NCBI RefSeq assembly: GCF_013409985.1
Contig: NZ_JACCBY010000001.1
Span: 558,001-622,000 of the forward strand
Direction: 5' to 3'
DNA: 64,000 nt
From: Sphingomonas melonis
GTDB lineage: Bacteria > Pseudomonadota > Alphaproteobacteria > Sphingomonadales > Sphingomonadaceae
Position numbers and translations under genes: made by a program. How positions within the stretch are numbered: position 1 is the stretch's first letter; each line of letters opens with the position of its first letter. The notes below the pieces were generated by a model, which was not told the DNA's origin, ran no database searches, and worked only from the letters and a program-made list of their open reading frames with translations. Shown here piece after piece: positions 29,497-38,066 of this stretch.

Positions 29497-30660
29497 TCAC
29501 TTCACCACCGGGCCGCTGGAGGTGTCGACGCGCGCCTGCACCGACATGCCCGGCCGCAGCCGTGCCGCGAGCGGCTGGCCGGGATCGATGCGGATGCGGA
29601 CTGCGATACGCTGCGGCACCTTGGTGAAATTGCCCGTCGCATTGTCCGCCTTGAGCACCGCAAATTCCGATCCCGCGGCGGGGGAGATGCGCTCGATATG
29701 GCCGGTCAGCCGCGCATTGGCGAGGCCGTCGACGGTGAAGCTCGCCGGCTGACCGACCGTCATCCGCGCAGTCTGCGCCTCCTTGAAATTGGCGATCACC
29801 CAGGTCTCGGGCGGCACCAGGAACATCAGCTGCGAGCCGGCGGTGACATATTGGCCGACGCGGACGCCGACCTCGCTCAGCCGGCCGCGTTCGGGGGCGC
29901 GGATGACGGTGTTGGCGAGGTCGATCTGGGCGAGCCGCAGCGCCGCCTCGGCACCGGAAACGCCCGCCTGCTGGCCGCCGCGGCCGACCTGGACGGTGCG
30001 GATGTCCTGCCGCGCGATCTCGCGGGCGGCACGCGCCTGCTGCACCGCCGCCTGCGCCTGACGCAGCGCGGCGAGCGTCTGGTCGCGCTCGCGCAACGAG
30101 ACCGAGCCGTCGGTGACGAGATCGTTGACGCGGTTCATATCGGCCTGCGCGCGCATCAATTGCGCCTCGGCATTGGCGACCGCGGCGGTCTGCGCGGCGA
30201 GGCTGGCAGTGCGGCTGCGCTCGGTCTGGCGCGCGTTGGCGAGCGTCGCCGCCTGCGCATCGACCTGCGCCTGCGCCTGATCGACGCGCTGGCGATAGAT
30301 GCGGTCGTCGATCTGCACCAGCGGCTGGCCGGGCTGCACGTCCATGAAGTCGCGGACGAACACCTGTGTGACATAGCCCGACACCTGCGGCGCGATCACG
30401 GTGGTGCGGCCGCGCACATAGGCATTGTCGGTCGACTGGTTGGCATTGGCGAAGGGCGGCAGCCGCCAGGCCGCGAGCACCGCAAGGATGCCGCCGATCG
30501 CCAGCGCGGCGATGACGATCAGCGCCGTGCGGCTGGGCGGCTGCGGCCGCCAGCCCGAGCCGACCGGCGCGGCGGCGGGCGCGGGCGGCGCGGCCGCCGC
30601 CGCGGCCTGCGCCTCTTCGGTCGCAGGGGTGGGATCGACGGGGCTGCGGCTATCGGTCAT
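29497..30660 (-). CDS. HlyD/EmrA-family membrane-fusion protein (pump 1)
   Basis: This 387-residue periplasmic adaptor has one N-terminal helix (about 45-66: TALIVIAALAIGGILAVLAAW) after a Pro/Ala-rich cytosolic tail. A biotinyl-lipoyl half (STDNAYVRGRTTVIAPQVSG), a long alpha-helical hairpin rich in Gln/Ala and a second lipoyl half (ANTVIRAPERGRLSEVGVR) follow. The layout is that of EmrA. Its start overlaps the stop of the EmrB-like transporter by 4 bases. It links the inner-membrane pump to the NodT-like channel. Confidence 0.92.
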   Translation of the reverse strand: MTDSRSPVDPTPATEEAQAAAAAAPPAPAAAPVGSGWRPQPPSRTALIVIAALAIGGILAVLAAWRLPPFANANQSTDNAYVRGRTTVIAPQVSGYVTQVFVRDFMDVQPGQPLVQIDDRIYRQRVDQAQAQVDAQAATLANARQTERSRTASLAAQTAAVANAEAQLMRAQADMNRVNDLVTDGSVSLRERDQTLAALRQAQAAVQQARAAREIARQDIRTVQVGRGGQQAGVSGAEAALRLAQIDLANTVIRAPERGRLSEVGVRVGQYVTAGSQLMFLVPPETWVIANFKEAQTARMTVGQPASFTVDGLANARLTGHIERISPAAGSEFAVLKADNATGNFTKVPQRIAVRIRIDPGQPLAARLRPGMSVQARVDTSSGPVVK

Positions 30661-32315
30661 GCGGAACTCTGCTTGAGCGCGGCACGGCGTTCGCGACGCG
30701 CCCGGCGGATCATGAGGAACAGGAGATAACAGAAGGTGAGCGCGGCGAGCACCGCGATCAGCCGGAAGACGTCGTCGAACGCCAGCACATTCGCCTCGCG
30801 CGTCGTGGTCTGCGACAGGATCGCGCCACCCTCGGCGCTGCGCAGCGCGGGATCGCCGACGACGCGCGACACCGCCGCGCCGCCCGCCTGCAGCCGCTGC
30901 GCGACGATCGGGTCGGTGGGATCGATCGCCTGCACCAGCGCGGCGCTGTTCGCCTTCTCGCGAATCTGCTGATAGCTGCCGAGCAGCGCGGTGCCGGCAA
31001 GGCCGCCGATCGAGTTGATCATCCCGAACAGCGCGATGAAGCTGATGATATGGCCGGTGCCCTGCTGCAGCGCGCGGGTCATGCCGAACAGCAAGGCGGG
31101 GCCGAGGAAATAGGTGGCGGCGAAGGCGATCAGCGCCTGGCTGGCATACATCTGCGGCGCGCGGGTGAGGCTGGTCGCGTGGCTGTCGGCAAAGGCGGCG
31201 ATCGCGACGAGGCCGATGGCCAGCATGATCGGGTGCGCCGGGCGGCTGACATCGAGCGTCACCGCGCTCAGCACCACGCCGGCGACCGAGGCGAGGAAGA
31301 TGATCGAGAAGAAGGGGACGAGCTGATCGTTGTTCTGGCCGAGCACGGTGAGCAGCCCGACCGAGGCATAGGTCTGTTCGGACAGGACGATGCGCGCCAT
31401 GATGGTGACGACGGTGAAACGGAGAATGTCGGCGCTGCCCAGCCACCGGGTGTTGAGCAGCGGATTGGCGCGGTGATGCTCGATCGCGAGCGCCGCGGCC
31501 AGCATCGGGATCGCGGCGAGCAGCGCCCAGCCGATCCACGGCGCATTGGTCCACCAGACGATCCGCCCCAGGCCGAGCACCGCGGCGAACAGCGCCATCG
31601 CGCCGGCGAACAGCACGAAGGTGACGAAGTCGAGCCGCTCGAACGCCTTAGACCGGGTGGTCGGCGGCAGGCGGAGGCAGGCGACGGCGGCGAGGCTGAG
31701 CAGCGCCAGCCCGAGTTCGAAGAGGTAAAGCGTGCGCCATTGCGACATCGCCAGCAGGTCGGGCGAGAACAGGCGCGCCAGCGGCGTCGCGCATTGCGGG
31801 ATGCCGATGCCGATCACCAGAGCCTTCAGCCGCCATTTGGTCGGCAGCGCCTGCATCATGTAATAGAGGCACAGGCTCGACACTGCGGCGCCGGCCATGC
31901 CGCTCGCCGCACGAACGAGGATCGCGGTGTCGAAGCCGCGCACGAACAGATGCGCGAAGGTGAGCGCGGCATAGATGCTGAGGAAGATCATCGCGAACGG
32001 GCGCAGCCCGAATTGCGCGCGGAATTTGATCAGCAGCAGGTTGATGCTGACGTTGGTCATCACATAGACCGTCGGCAGCCAGGCGATCTCCGCCGGATCG
32101 AGGCCCAGCGCGCCCTGCAGCGTATAGGTATTGGCCGAGATCAGCGCATTGCCGAAGCCGCCGGTCAGTCCGAGCAGCACCGAGATGACGCCATAGGCGA
32201 TGCGATGGCGCGTGCGATGCTCGACCGTGCCCGGCGAGCCGGGGAGCACGGGCAGCTCGTGCGGCGCGAAGGTCCAGTCTTCCTCGGACAGGAAGCGGCG
32301 CAAGCGGGCGATCAT
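30657..32315 (-). CDS. MFS drug transporter, DHA2/EmrB-like (pump 1)
   Basis: This 552-residue protein has about 14 hydrophobic segments, consistent with DHA2 drug/proton antiporters. An N-terminal cytoplasmic stretch of about 50 residues precedes the first helix. The family exports hydrophobic toxic compounds with EmrA and an outer-membrane channel; the exact drug is unknown. It is the first gene of the operon, and its ATG is only 4 bases from a 314-bp tandem array, so its promoter must lie in or overlap that array. Confidence 0.88.
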   Translation of the reverse strand: MIARLRRFLSEEDWTFAPHELPVLPGSPGTVEHRTRHRIAYGVISVLLGLTGGFGNALISANTYTLQGALGLDPAEIAWLPTVYVMTNVSINLLLIKFRAQFGLRPFAMIFLSIYAALTFAHLFVRGFDTAILVRAASGMAGAAVSSLCLYYMMQALPTKWRLKALVIGIGIPQCATPLARLFSPDLLAMSQWRTLYLFELGLALLSLAAVACLRLPPTTRSKAFERLDFVTFVLFAGAMALFAAVLGLGRIVWWTNAPWIGWALLAAIPMLAAALAIEHHRANPLLNTRWLGSADILRFTVVTIMARIVLSEQTYASVGLLTVLGQNNDQLVPFFSIIFLASVAGVVLSAVTLDVSRPAHPIMLAIGLVAIAAFADSHATSLTRAPQMYASQALIAFAATYFLGPALLFGMTRALQQGTGHIISFIALFGMINSIGGLAGTALLGSYQQIREKANSAALVQAIDPTDPIVAQRLQAGGAAVSRVVGDPALRSAEGGAILSQTTTREANVLAFDDVFRLIAVLAALTFCYLLFLMIRRARRERRAALKQSSA

Positions 32316-32318
32316 GAC

Positions 32319-33260
32319 GTGGCTATACGCGCGATCGGGGCGGGCGGTTCATTGCTACGCCAACGCTGTTCAGGCGGGGCGGTTTTCTCACCCCTTCCGT
32401 CGCCCCGGACGTGGCCCGGGGTCCGCCGGGCGGCGAGGGAATGGTCGCCCCTCAAGCCCCGCTCCTCGCCGCGGAGTGGACCCCGGACCAGGTCCGGGGT
32501 GACGGGTCTTTTGGGGCGATGTGTCGACAGGTGGCGACGTTCGGCCATCCCGAATGGCGCGGTAGAGCGCGATATGGGCGTCCGCCGTCCGCGCGACGGT
32601 GACGCGCTCCGCCACCGCGGCGCGGGAGGCGGGTGGCTCTATGCGCGATCTGGGCGGGTGGTTCATTGCTATCCACACGCTGTTTAGGCGGGACGGCTTC
32701 CCCACCCATTCCGTCACCCCGGACTTGTTCCGGGGTCCACCGGGCCGCAAGCGAATGGTTGCCCCTCAAACCCCGCTCCTCACCGCGGAGTGGACCCCGG
32801 AACAAGTCCGGGGTGACGGGTCTTTTGGGGCGATGTGTCGACAGGTGGGGACGTTCAGCCATCCGCATGGCGCAGTAGAGCGCGATATGGGCGTCCGCCG
32901 TCCGCTCCCACGGTGATGCGCTCCGCCACCGCGGCGCGGGAGGCGGGTGGCTATATGCGCGATTGGGGCGGGTGGTTCACTGCTATGCCCAGGCTGTTCA
33001 GGCGGGACGGCTTTCTCACCCATTCCGTCGCCCCGGACGTGGTCCGGGGTCCACCGGGCCGCGGGGGAGTGGTCGCCCCTCAAGCCCCGCTCCTCGCCGC
33101 GGAGTGGACCCCGGACCAAGTCCGGAGTGACGGGTCTTTCGGGGCGGTGTGTCGACCGGCAGCGACGTTCAGCCACCCAGTATGTCGCGGTAGAGCGCGA
33201 TATAGGCGTCCGCCATCCGCTCGACGGTGAAGCGCTCCGCCACCGCGGCGCGGCAGGCGG
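32319..33260. repeat. Tandem array of three 314-bp units between pump 1 and the GT4 gene
   Basis: Three units of exactly 314 bp occupy 32319-32632, 32633-32946 and 32947-33260. Each begins GTGGCT and carries a CGTCGCCCCGGAC / GTGGACCCCGG inverted pair. Each ends with a copy of the GT4 3' end (encoding AVAERFT/VT ... YIALYR). Only the last unit's tail (33169-33260) is part of the intact GT4 gene; the others are decayed. No real gene lies in the array apart from this overlap. Confidence 0.8.
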
Positions 33261-34176
33261 CGCGGTCGATCTCGGGCAGGCGGGCGACCGCGGCGATCGC
33301 CTCGTCGACGCTGTTCACCAGGAAGCCGGTGACGCCATGGTCGATCAGCTCGGGCATCGAGCCGCGGTTGATCGCGATCACCGGCGTGCCGCAGGCCATC
33401 GCCTCGATCACCGACAGGCCGAACGGCTCGTCGAAGTTGATGAGGTGGAGCAAGGCCGCCGCCTTGCCGAGCGCGGCGGTGCGCTCGGAGCCGCCGACCG
33501 CGCCGGGGTGGCGGATGTGCTCGCCGAGGTGGGGCACGACAGCGCGCTCGTAATAGCCCTGATCCTGCACGATGCCGTACATGGCGAGGTCGCGACCGGT
33601 CGCCTGCGCGACCGCGATCGCCTCGGCGGCGCCCTTGTCGGGATGCATGCGGCCGAAGAACAGCAGGTCGTCGCTGCCCGCGGCATCGAAGGGGAAATCG
33701 TCGAGGACGATGCCGTGGTGGACCGTCGCAGCATAGCGGAGCTGCGGCGATCGGTCGGCGTCGCTGATCGCGACATAATGCACGCGGTCCTGATAGGGCT
33801 GGTACATCGGCAGGATACGGTCCGACGAAAAGCCGTGGATCGTCGTGACCATCGGCGTCGCCACCAGATGCGAGAAGGCGTGGGCGGGAAAATCGGCCTG
33901 GTTGTGGATCAGGTCGAACTCGCCGGCGCGTTCGAACAGATGCGCGAGGTGGCGGAATTCCCAGACCTTGGCATCGATGCTCGGGTCTTCCGAATAGGGT
34001 GCCGGCACCACCGCGGCGAGCGTGCCGGCGGTGAGGCTGTCCTGCGTCGCGAACAGGGTCACGTCGACGCCGCGCGCGACAAGCGCCTCGGTGAGCAGGC
34101 TGGTGACCAATTCCCACGGGCCATAGTGGCGCGGCGGAGTGCGCCACGAAATGGGGGCGAGCATCGCGATCTTCAT
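33169..34176 (-). CDS. GT4-family glycosyltransferase
   Basis: This 335-residue GT-B protein has the N-terminal MKIAMLAPISWRTPPRHYG acceptor-side motif. C-terminal donor-binding elements are LLFFGRMHPDKGA and INFDEPFGLSVIEAMACGTPVIA, the E-x7-E motif that identifies retaining GT4 enzymes. It should transfer a sugar from a nucleotide donor in the cytoplasm. It is the last of an operon after GH130 and GH13, separated by 9 bases from the GH13 stop, hinting at making or remodelling a small glucoside or mannoside (inference). Its 3' 92 bp form part of the tandem array. Confidence 0.9.
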   Translation of the reverse strand: MKIAMLAPISWRTPPRHYGPWELVTSLLTEALVARGVDVTLFATQDSLTAGTLAAVVPAPYSEDPSIDAKVWEFRHLAHLFERAGEFDLIHNQADFPAHAFSHLVATPMVTTIHGFSSDRILPMYQPYQDRVHYVAISDADRSPQLRYAATVHHGIVLDDFPFDAAGSDDLLFFGRMHPDKGAAEAIAVAQATGRDLAMYGIVQDQGYYERAVVPHLGEHIRHPGAVGGSERTAALGKAAALLHLINFDEPFGLSVIEAMACGTPVIAINRGSMPELIDHGVTGFLVNSVDEAIAAVARLPEIDRAACRAAVAERFTVERMADAYIALYRDILGG

Positions 34177-34185
34177 GATGCGGAC

Positions 34186-35748
34186 TTAGCGGGTTACGCG
34201 CAGGATGATAGCTTCGTCGGGGCGCAGCAGACCGGCGTCGCCGCGACCCGGCAAGGTGCTGAGCAGCACGTCGCCGGCAGGCAATGTCACCGGCTGCGGC
34301 GTCGCGCCGAGGTTGAGCGCGACGACGATCCGCTCGTCGCCATGACGGCGCTCGTAGGCGAGCACGTCGCCCGCCGCCTCGATCAGCGCGAAGTCGCCGA
34401 TCGCGAGCGCGTCATGCTTGCGGCGCAGGTTGAGCAGGTCGCGGTGCAGCGTCAGCATCGATTGCGGGTCGCTGCTCTGCGCCGCGACGTTGCGCGTCGG
34501 CCAGTCGGAGTTAAGCGGCAGCCACGGTTCGGCGGTCGAGAAGCCGGCGTGGGCGCTGGCGTTCCACGGCATTGGCGTGCGCACCGGATCGCGGCCGAGG
34601 CCGAGGCCGGGTTCGCGCAGCTCGCGCGGGTCCTGCACGCGGTCCGCGGGAATGGCGACGTCGGAAAGGCCGATCTCGTCGCCGTAATAGAGCGTGGGCG
34701 TGCCGCGCAGCGTCAGCAGCAGCACCGCCGCGACGCGCGCCTGCGCGGCCCCGACGCGGGTGGCGATGCGCGGGCGATCGTGGTTGCCGAGCACCCAGTT
34801 CGGCCAGCCGCCCGCCGGCAACGCCGCTTCATAGTCGGCGATCAGTCCGGCGAGATGACGCGCATCCCATTTCGCGTCGATGAGCTGGAAGTTGAAGGGC
34901 AGATGTACTTCGGGTGCGTCGAGCCCGTAATACTGCATCAGCCGCTCGACCGGCAGATAGATCTCGCCGATCAGCACGCGGTCGCCGGGATAGGAGTCCG
35001 CGATCGCGCGCATCTCGGCGGCGATGGCATGGACCTCGGGCTGGTCGGTCGAGTGGAGCTGGAGCACGGCGTGCATCTCGCCCATCTCGACGCGATAGTC
35101 GGGGTTGGCGGGATTGTCGGGGAAGCCGGCGTGCTTGACCATGTGCCAGAGCACGTCGATGCGGAAGCCGTCGACGCCGCGGTCGAACCAGAAGCGCAGC
35201 GCGTCCATCATCGCACGGCGAAGATCGGGGTTGCGCCAGTTGAGGTCGGCCTGTTCCTTGAGGAAGGCGTGGTAATAATATTGGCCGGTGGCGGCGTCAT
35301 ATTCCCACGCGGAGCCGCCGAAATCGCTGATCCAATTGTTCGGCGGGCCGCCATCGGGGGCGGGATCGCGCCAGATATACCAGTCGCGCTTGGGATTGTC
35401 GCGCGACGACCGGCTCTCCTGGAACCAGGGATGATCGGTCGAACTGTGATTGGGGACGAAGTCGAGCAGCAGCTTCAGCCCGCGCGCATGCGCGGCGGCG
35501 AGCAGGCTGTCGAAATCGGCGAGCGTGCCGAAGCGCGGGTCGATCCCGCAATAATCGGCGACGTCATAGCCGAAGTCGCGCATCGGCGAGGGGAAGATCG
35601 GCGAGATCCAGATTGCATCGACGCCGAGTGCGACGAGATGGTCGAGCCGCGCCTCGATCCCCTTGAGGTCGCCGATGCCGTCGCCGTCGCTGTCCTGGAA
35701 CGAGCGCGGGTAGATCTGGTAGATCGTCCCCGAGCGCCACCACGTCAT
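34186..35748 (-). CDS. GH13 alpha-glucosidase / oligo-1,6-glucosidase-like
   Basis: This 520-residue TIM-barrel enzyme has all GH13 regions: LLLDFVPNHSS, GFRIDVLWHM (nucleophile D198), LIGEIYLP (acid/base E262) and LGNHDRPR (D324). No signal peptide is present, so it acts in the cytoplasm. The GH13 oligosaccharide-hydrolase type fits alpha-1,4 or alpha-1,6 glucosidases; specificity is not settled, and a transglucosylase or phosphorylase-like GH13 role is possible. The ATG overlaps the GH130 stop by 4 bases. Confidence 0.9.
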   Translation of the reverse strand: MTWWRSGTIYQIYPRSFQDSDGDGIGDLKGIEARLDHLVALGVDAIWISPIFPSPMRDFGYDVADYCGIDPRFGTLADFDSLLAAAHARGLKLLLDFVPNHSSTDHPWFQESRSSRDNPKRDWYIWRDPAPDGGPPNNWISDFGGSAWEYDAATGQYYYHAFLKEQADLNWRNPDLRRAMMDALRFWFDRGVDGFRIDVLWHMVKHAGFPDNPANPDYRVEMGEMHAVLQLHSTDQPEVHAIAAEMRAIADSYPGDRVLIGEIYLPVERLMQYYGLDAPEVHLPFNFQLIDAKWDARHLAGLIADYEAALPAGGWPNWVLGNHDRPRIATRVGAAQARVAAVLLLTLRGTPTLYYGDEIGLSDVAIPADRVQDPRELREPGLGLGRDPVRTPMPWNASAHAGFSTAEPWLPLNSDWPTRNVAAQSSDPQSMLTLHRDLLNLRRKHDALAIGDFALIEAAGDVLAYERRHGDERIVVALNLGATPQPVTLPAGDVLLSTLPGRGDAGLLRPDEAIILRVTR

Positions 35749-36857
35749 GCGAACAGCTCCTTGGGCAGCCGGGTCATGCGGCAGGCGAGGTCGGCCTCGC
35801 CGCTGGCGACCAGATAATCGTCGCCGGTATCGACCAGGCCGGTCGAGAACACCACCGGGGTCGGCAGATACATCTGGTGGGCGATCGGCGCGGTGAGCGC
35901 GGGGTTCGCTTCGAGCAGCGGCGTCTCGTCCTCGATGCGCAGGATGTGCGCGGGATCGTCGCGGTCGAGCAGCGCCCAGAAGCTGCGGTAGATGCCGACG
36001 CTCTCGCGCGCCTCGACGCCGTGATAGATCATCAGCCAGCCGTCGCGGGTCAGCACCGGCTGGGTGCCGCCGCCGATCTTCATCGCCGATGGCGAGCCCT
36101 TGCGCGCGCGCAGCCCCGGCGCGTCGAGCGGCTTCCAGTGCAGCGCATCGGGGCTCTGGGCGAAGTTGATCGACGGGCCGCCGACATAAGGGCTGTCGGG
36201 CGGATAGGCGAAATAGACCTCGCCGAGCGGGCGGGTGAGCGCCATGAACTTGTCCGCGACCAGCCCTTCGAACAGGATCATGTCCTTGTTCTGGTGATCG
36301 AGGACGATCCCTTCGAGCGTGTAGTGCAGCCCGTCGCGCGAGGTGTGAAGCGTGGTGCAATGCCGCTCGGCGCCGACCGAACAGGTGGTCATGTACCAGA
36401 TGTCGCCGATGCGGGTGATGCGGGCGTCCTCGACCCCATAGCATTGGTAGCCGGCGGCGGGTTCGATCGCCGCGTCGTAATGGACCGTGACGATCCGCTC
36501 GCCCGCCGCGTCCAGCTCGACCGGCAGCAGCCACGACAGCGAGGTGAGCGCGAGGATGCGGTGGCGGCTGCCCTTGAGCTCGAACTGGCGCGGGTCGGTC
36601 ATGTCGACCTGGGTCATCGGCCAGGCGTCGAGGACATAGCCTTGCGGCGTCCAGCGGATCGCATGGGCGTGGCCGTCGCGCACCGGCTCTGACAGCGCCT
36701 CGGCGATGCGGACCATCAGCAGCAGATTGCCGTTGGGCAGGCGGGTGAAGCCCGGGTTGAACGCGCCGAGCACATAGGTCGGCACGGCTATCCCGCGACG
36801 CAGCGGCGAGCGGGTGAGATCGACATGGTCGGGGGTGAAGATCAGCGCGTCGTGCAT
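35745..36857 (-). CDS. GH130-family glycoside phosphorylase/hydrolase
   Basis: The protein has about 370 residues and the five-bladed propeller signatures of GH130: GAFNPGFTRLPNGNLLLMVR, YGVEDARITRIG (the acid residue D144) and PYVGGPSINFAQSPDALHW. Most GH130 members phosphorolyse beta-mannosides, some hydrolyse them. It has no signal peptide. ATG at 36857 is the start that fits the fold; no strong Shine-Dalgarno is seen. First gene of the GH130-GH13-GT4 operon. Mannose involvement is inferred from the family only. Confidence 0.87.
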   Translation of the reverse strand: MHDALIFTPDHVDLTRSPLRRGIAVPTYVLGAFNPGFTRLPNGNLLLMVRIAEALSEPVRDGHAHAIRWTPQGYVLDAWPMTQVDMTDPRQFELKGSRHRILALTSLSWLLPVELDAAGERIVTVHYDAAIEPAAGYQCYGVEDARITRIGDIWYMTTCSVGAERHCTTLHTSRDGLHYTLEGIVLDHQNKDMILFEGLVADKFMALTRPLGEVYFAYPPDSPYVGGPSINFAQSPDALHWKPLDAPGLRARKGSPSAMKIGGGTQPVLTRDGWLMIYHGVEARESVGIYRSFWALLDRDDPAHILRIEDETPLLEANPALTAPIAHQMYLPTPVVFSTGLVDTGDDYLVASGEADLACRMTRLPKELFA

Positions 36858-37057
36858 GGGGGTTTTAGCGCGGGGAGCGGGGAGTGGTTCCATTACAAGA
36901 ATCCTCCCCCGCCAGGGGGAGGGGGACCGCCACGCGTCAGCGTGGTGGTGGAGGGGGAGGACACGGGACGTCTTGAGAACGAGGCTCCCGCCGTATCCTC
37001 CCCCTCCGTCAGCGCTTCGCGCTGCCACCTCCCCCTGGCGGGGGAGGATTTGGCGGA
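36858..37057. repeat. Family D REP-like inverted repeats
   Basis: A 200-bp gap between GH130 and the porin gene. Units 36899-36963 and 36992-37051 are two hairpins built on ATCCTCCCCC ... GGGGGAGGAT arms. They resemble the pair at 29330-29470 and carry no gene. They may act as a transcription terminator or mRNA stabiliser for the porin transcript. Confidence 0.6.
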
Positions 37058-37903
37058 TCAGAACGCCGCGGTCACCGCGAATACGACCTGGCTCGCCGCG
37101 ATGCTGCTGCCGTTCTTGGTCGAGGAGAAGTTCGGCTGGAGATACGCCGCCTGCCGCTTGGTGATGTCGGTATCGACATAGGCGACGCCGAGCGTCAGCG
37201 GCGTGCCCTTGATCGCGTAATCGGCACCGAGCAGCCAGTCCCAATATTCGCCGGTCGGCGCGGCCGAGGTGCCGTTGGGGCCAAGCCCCGAATTGCCCTT
37301 CGAATAGCCGATATGCGCCTTGGCGGTCAGCGGCGTGGTCGGGATCGCGCTGGCGAAATCGCCCCACAGGTAGAGGTTGTCGTTCTTCTTGCCGGGATTG
37401 TCGTAGATGCCGGTCTGCGCCGAGGCGCCGCTGTTGTACCATTTGCCGAGCGCCTGCTGCTTGGGCGCATAGGCCACGCCGGCGAGCAGGTTGACCGGGC
37501 CGATCGTGCCCGACAGCTTGGCATAGGGTTCGGCGAAGTCGGTCTTCGACGCGCCGCCTGGATACATGTACCAGGTCAGCCCGACGTCGAGCGCGCCGCC
37601 GCCGATCGCATGCTTGTAGCCGCCGATCAGGTCGAGCTCCATGTTGGAGCCGCCGAACGTGCCCCAGCCGGCAAGGTTCGACGCCCAGACGCCGCCGTAG
37701 ACGCCGCTTTCATGCGCGACGGTGATGCCACCCTGCACCGCCATTTCCTTGTCGGTCTGGGAGACGCCGCGCAGGCGATAGTCGGACGCGAGCGCCACGC
37801 TGCCGGTGACGGTGACCGGCTTGGGCGGTGCGGTATCCTGCGCCATGGCAGGGAGCGCGGTAACGGCGGCGAGCGTCGCCGCTGCGAGCAGACAATATTT
37901 CAT
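37058..37903 (-). CDS. TorF-like outer-membrane porin family protein
   Basis: This 281-residue protein has a signal peptide (MKYCLLAAATLAAVTALPAMA) followed by the beta-strand pattern of the TIGR02001/Gcw-chp porin family, including VALASDYRLRGVSQTDKEMA near the N-terminus and a C-terminal Phe (VTAAF). ATG at 37903 has AAAGGGG upstream. It is probably an outer-membrane beta-barrel; the cargo is unknown. It is not obviously part of the GH130 operon, because a REP region separates them. Confidence 0.82.
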   Translation of the reverse strand: MKYCLLAAATLAAVTALPAMAQDTAPPKPVTVTGSVALASDYRLRGVSQTDKEMAVQGGITVAHESGVYGGVWASNLAGWGTFGGSNMELDLIGGYKHAIGGGALDVGLTWYMYPGGASKTDFAEPYAKLSGTIGPVNLLAGVAYAPKQQALGKWYNSGASAQTGIYDNPGKKNDNLYLWGDFASAIPTTPLTAKAHIGYSKGNSGLGPNGTSAAPTGEYWDWLLGADYAIKGTPLTLGVAYVDTDITKRQAAYLQPNFSSTKNGSSIAASQVVFAVTAAF

Positions 37904-38066
37904 GGGACCCCTTTCGACTGGCTGGAGGTCCCTCCTGCGTCCGGGCCGCCGGCGCGCTCGCTCCGCGGCAGCGGACGGGCGCCAGTCTTTCCCTGACACC
38001 CATTCGCTACCGCAGCATTATGGCCAAAAAGTTGCCTTTCTGTAACGAAACATTGCTACGCGTGGA

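Noticed and set aside
32388..33230. Many short ORFs encoding RTWSGVHRAA-like peptides
   Set aside because: They are translated REP and tandem-array sequence, recurring in several frames and with no start signals.
32319..33260. CRISPR-like repeated structure
   Set aside because: Units are 314 bp with no short direct repeats and unique spacers, and no cas genes are present.
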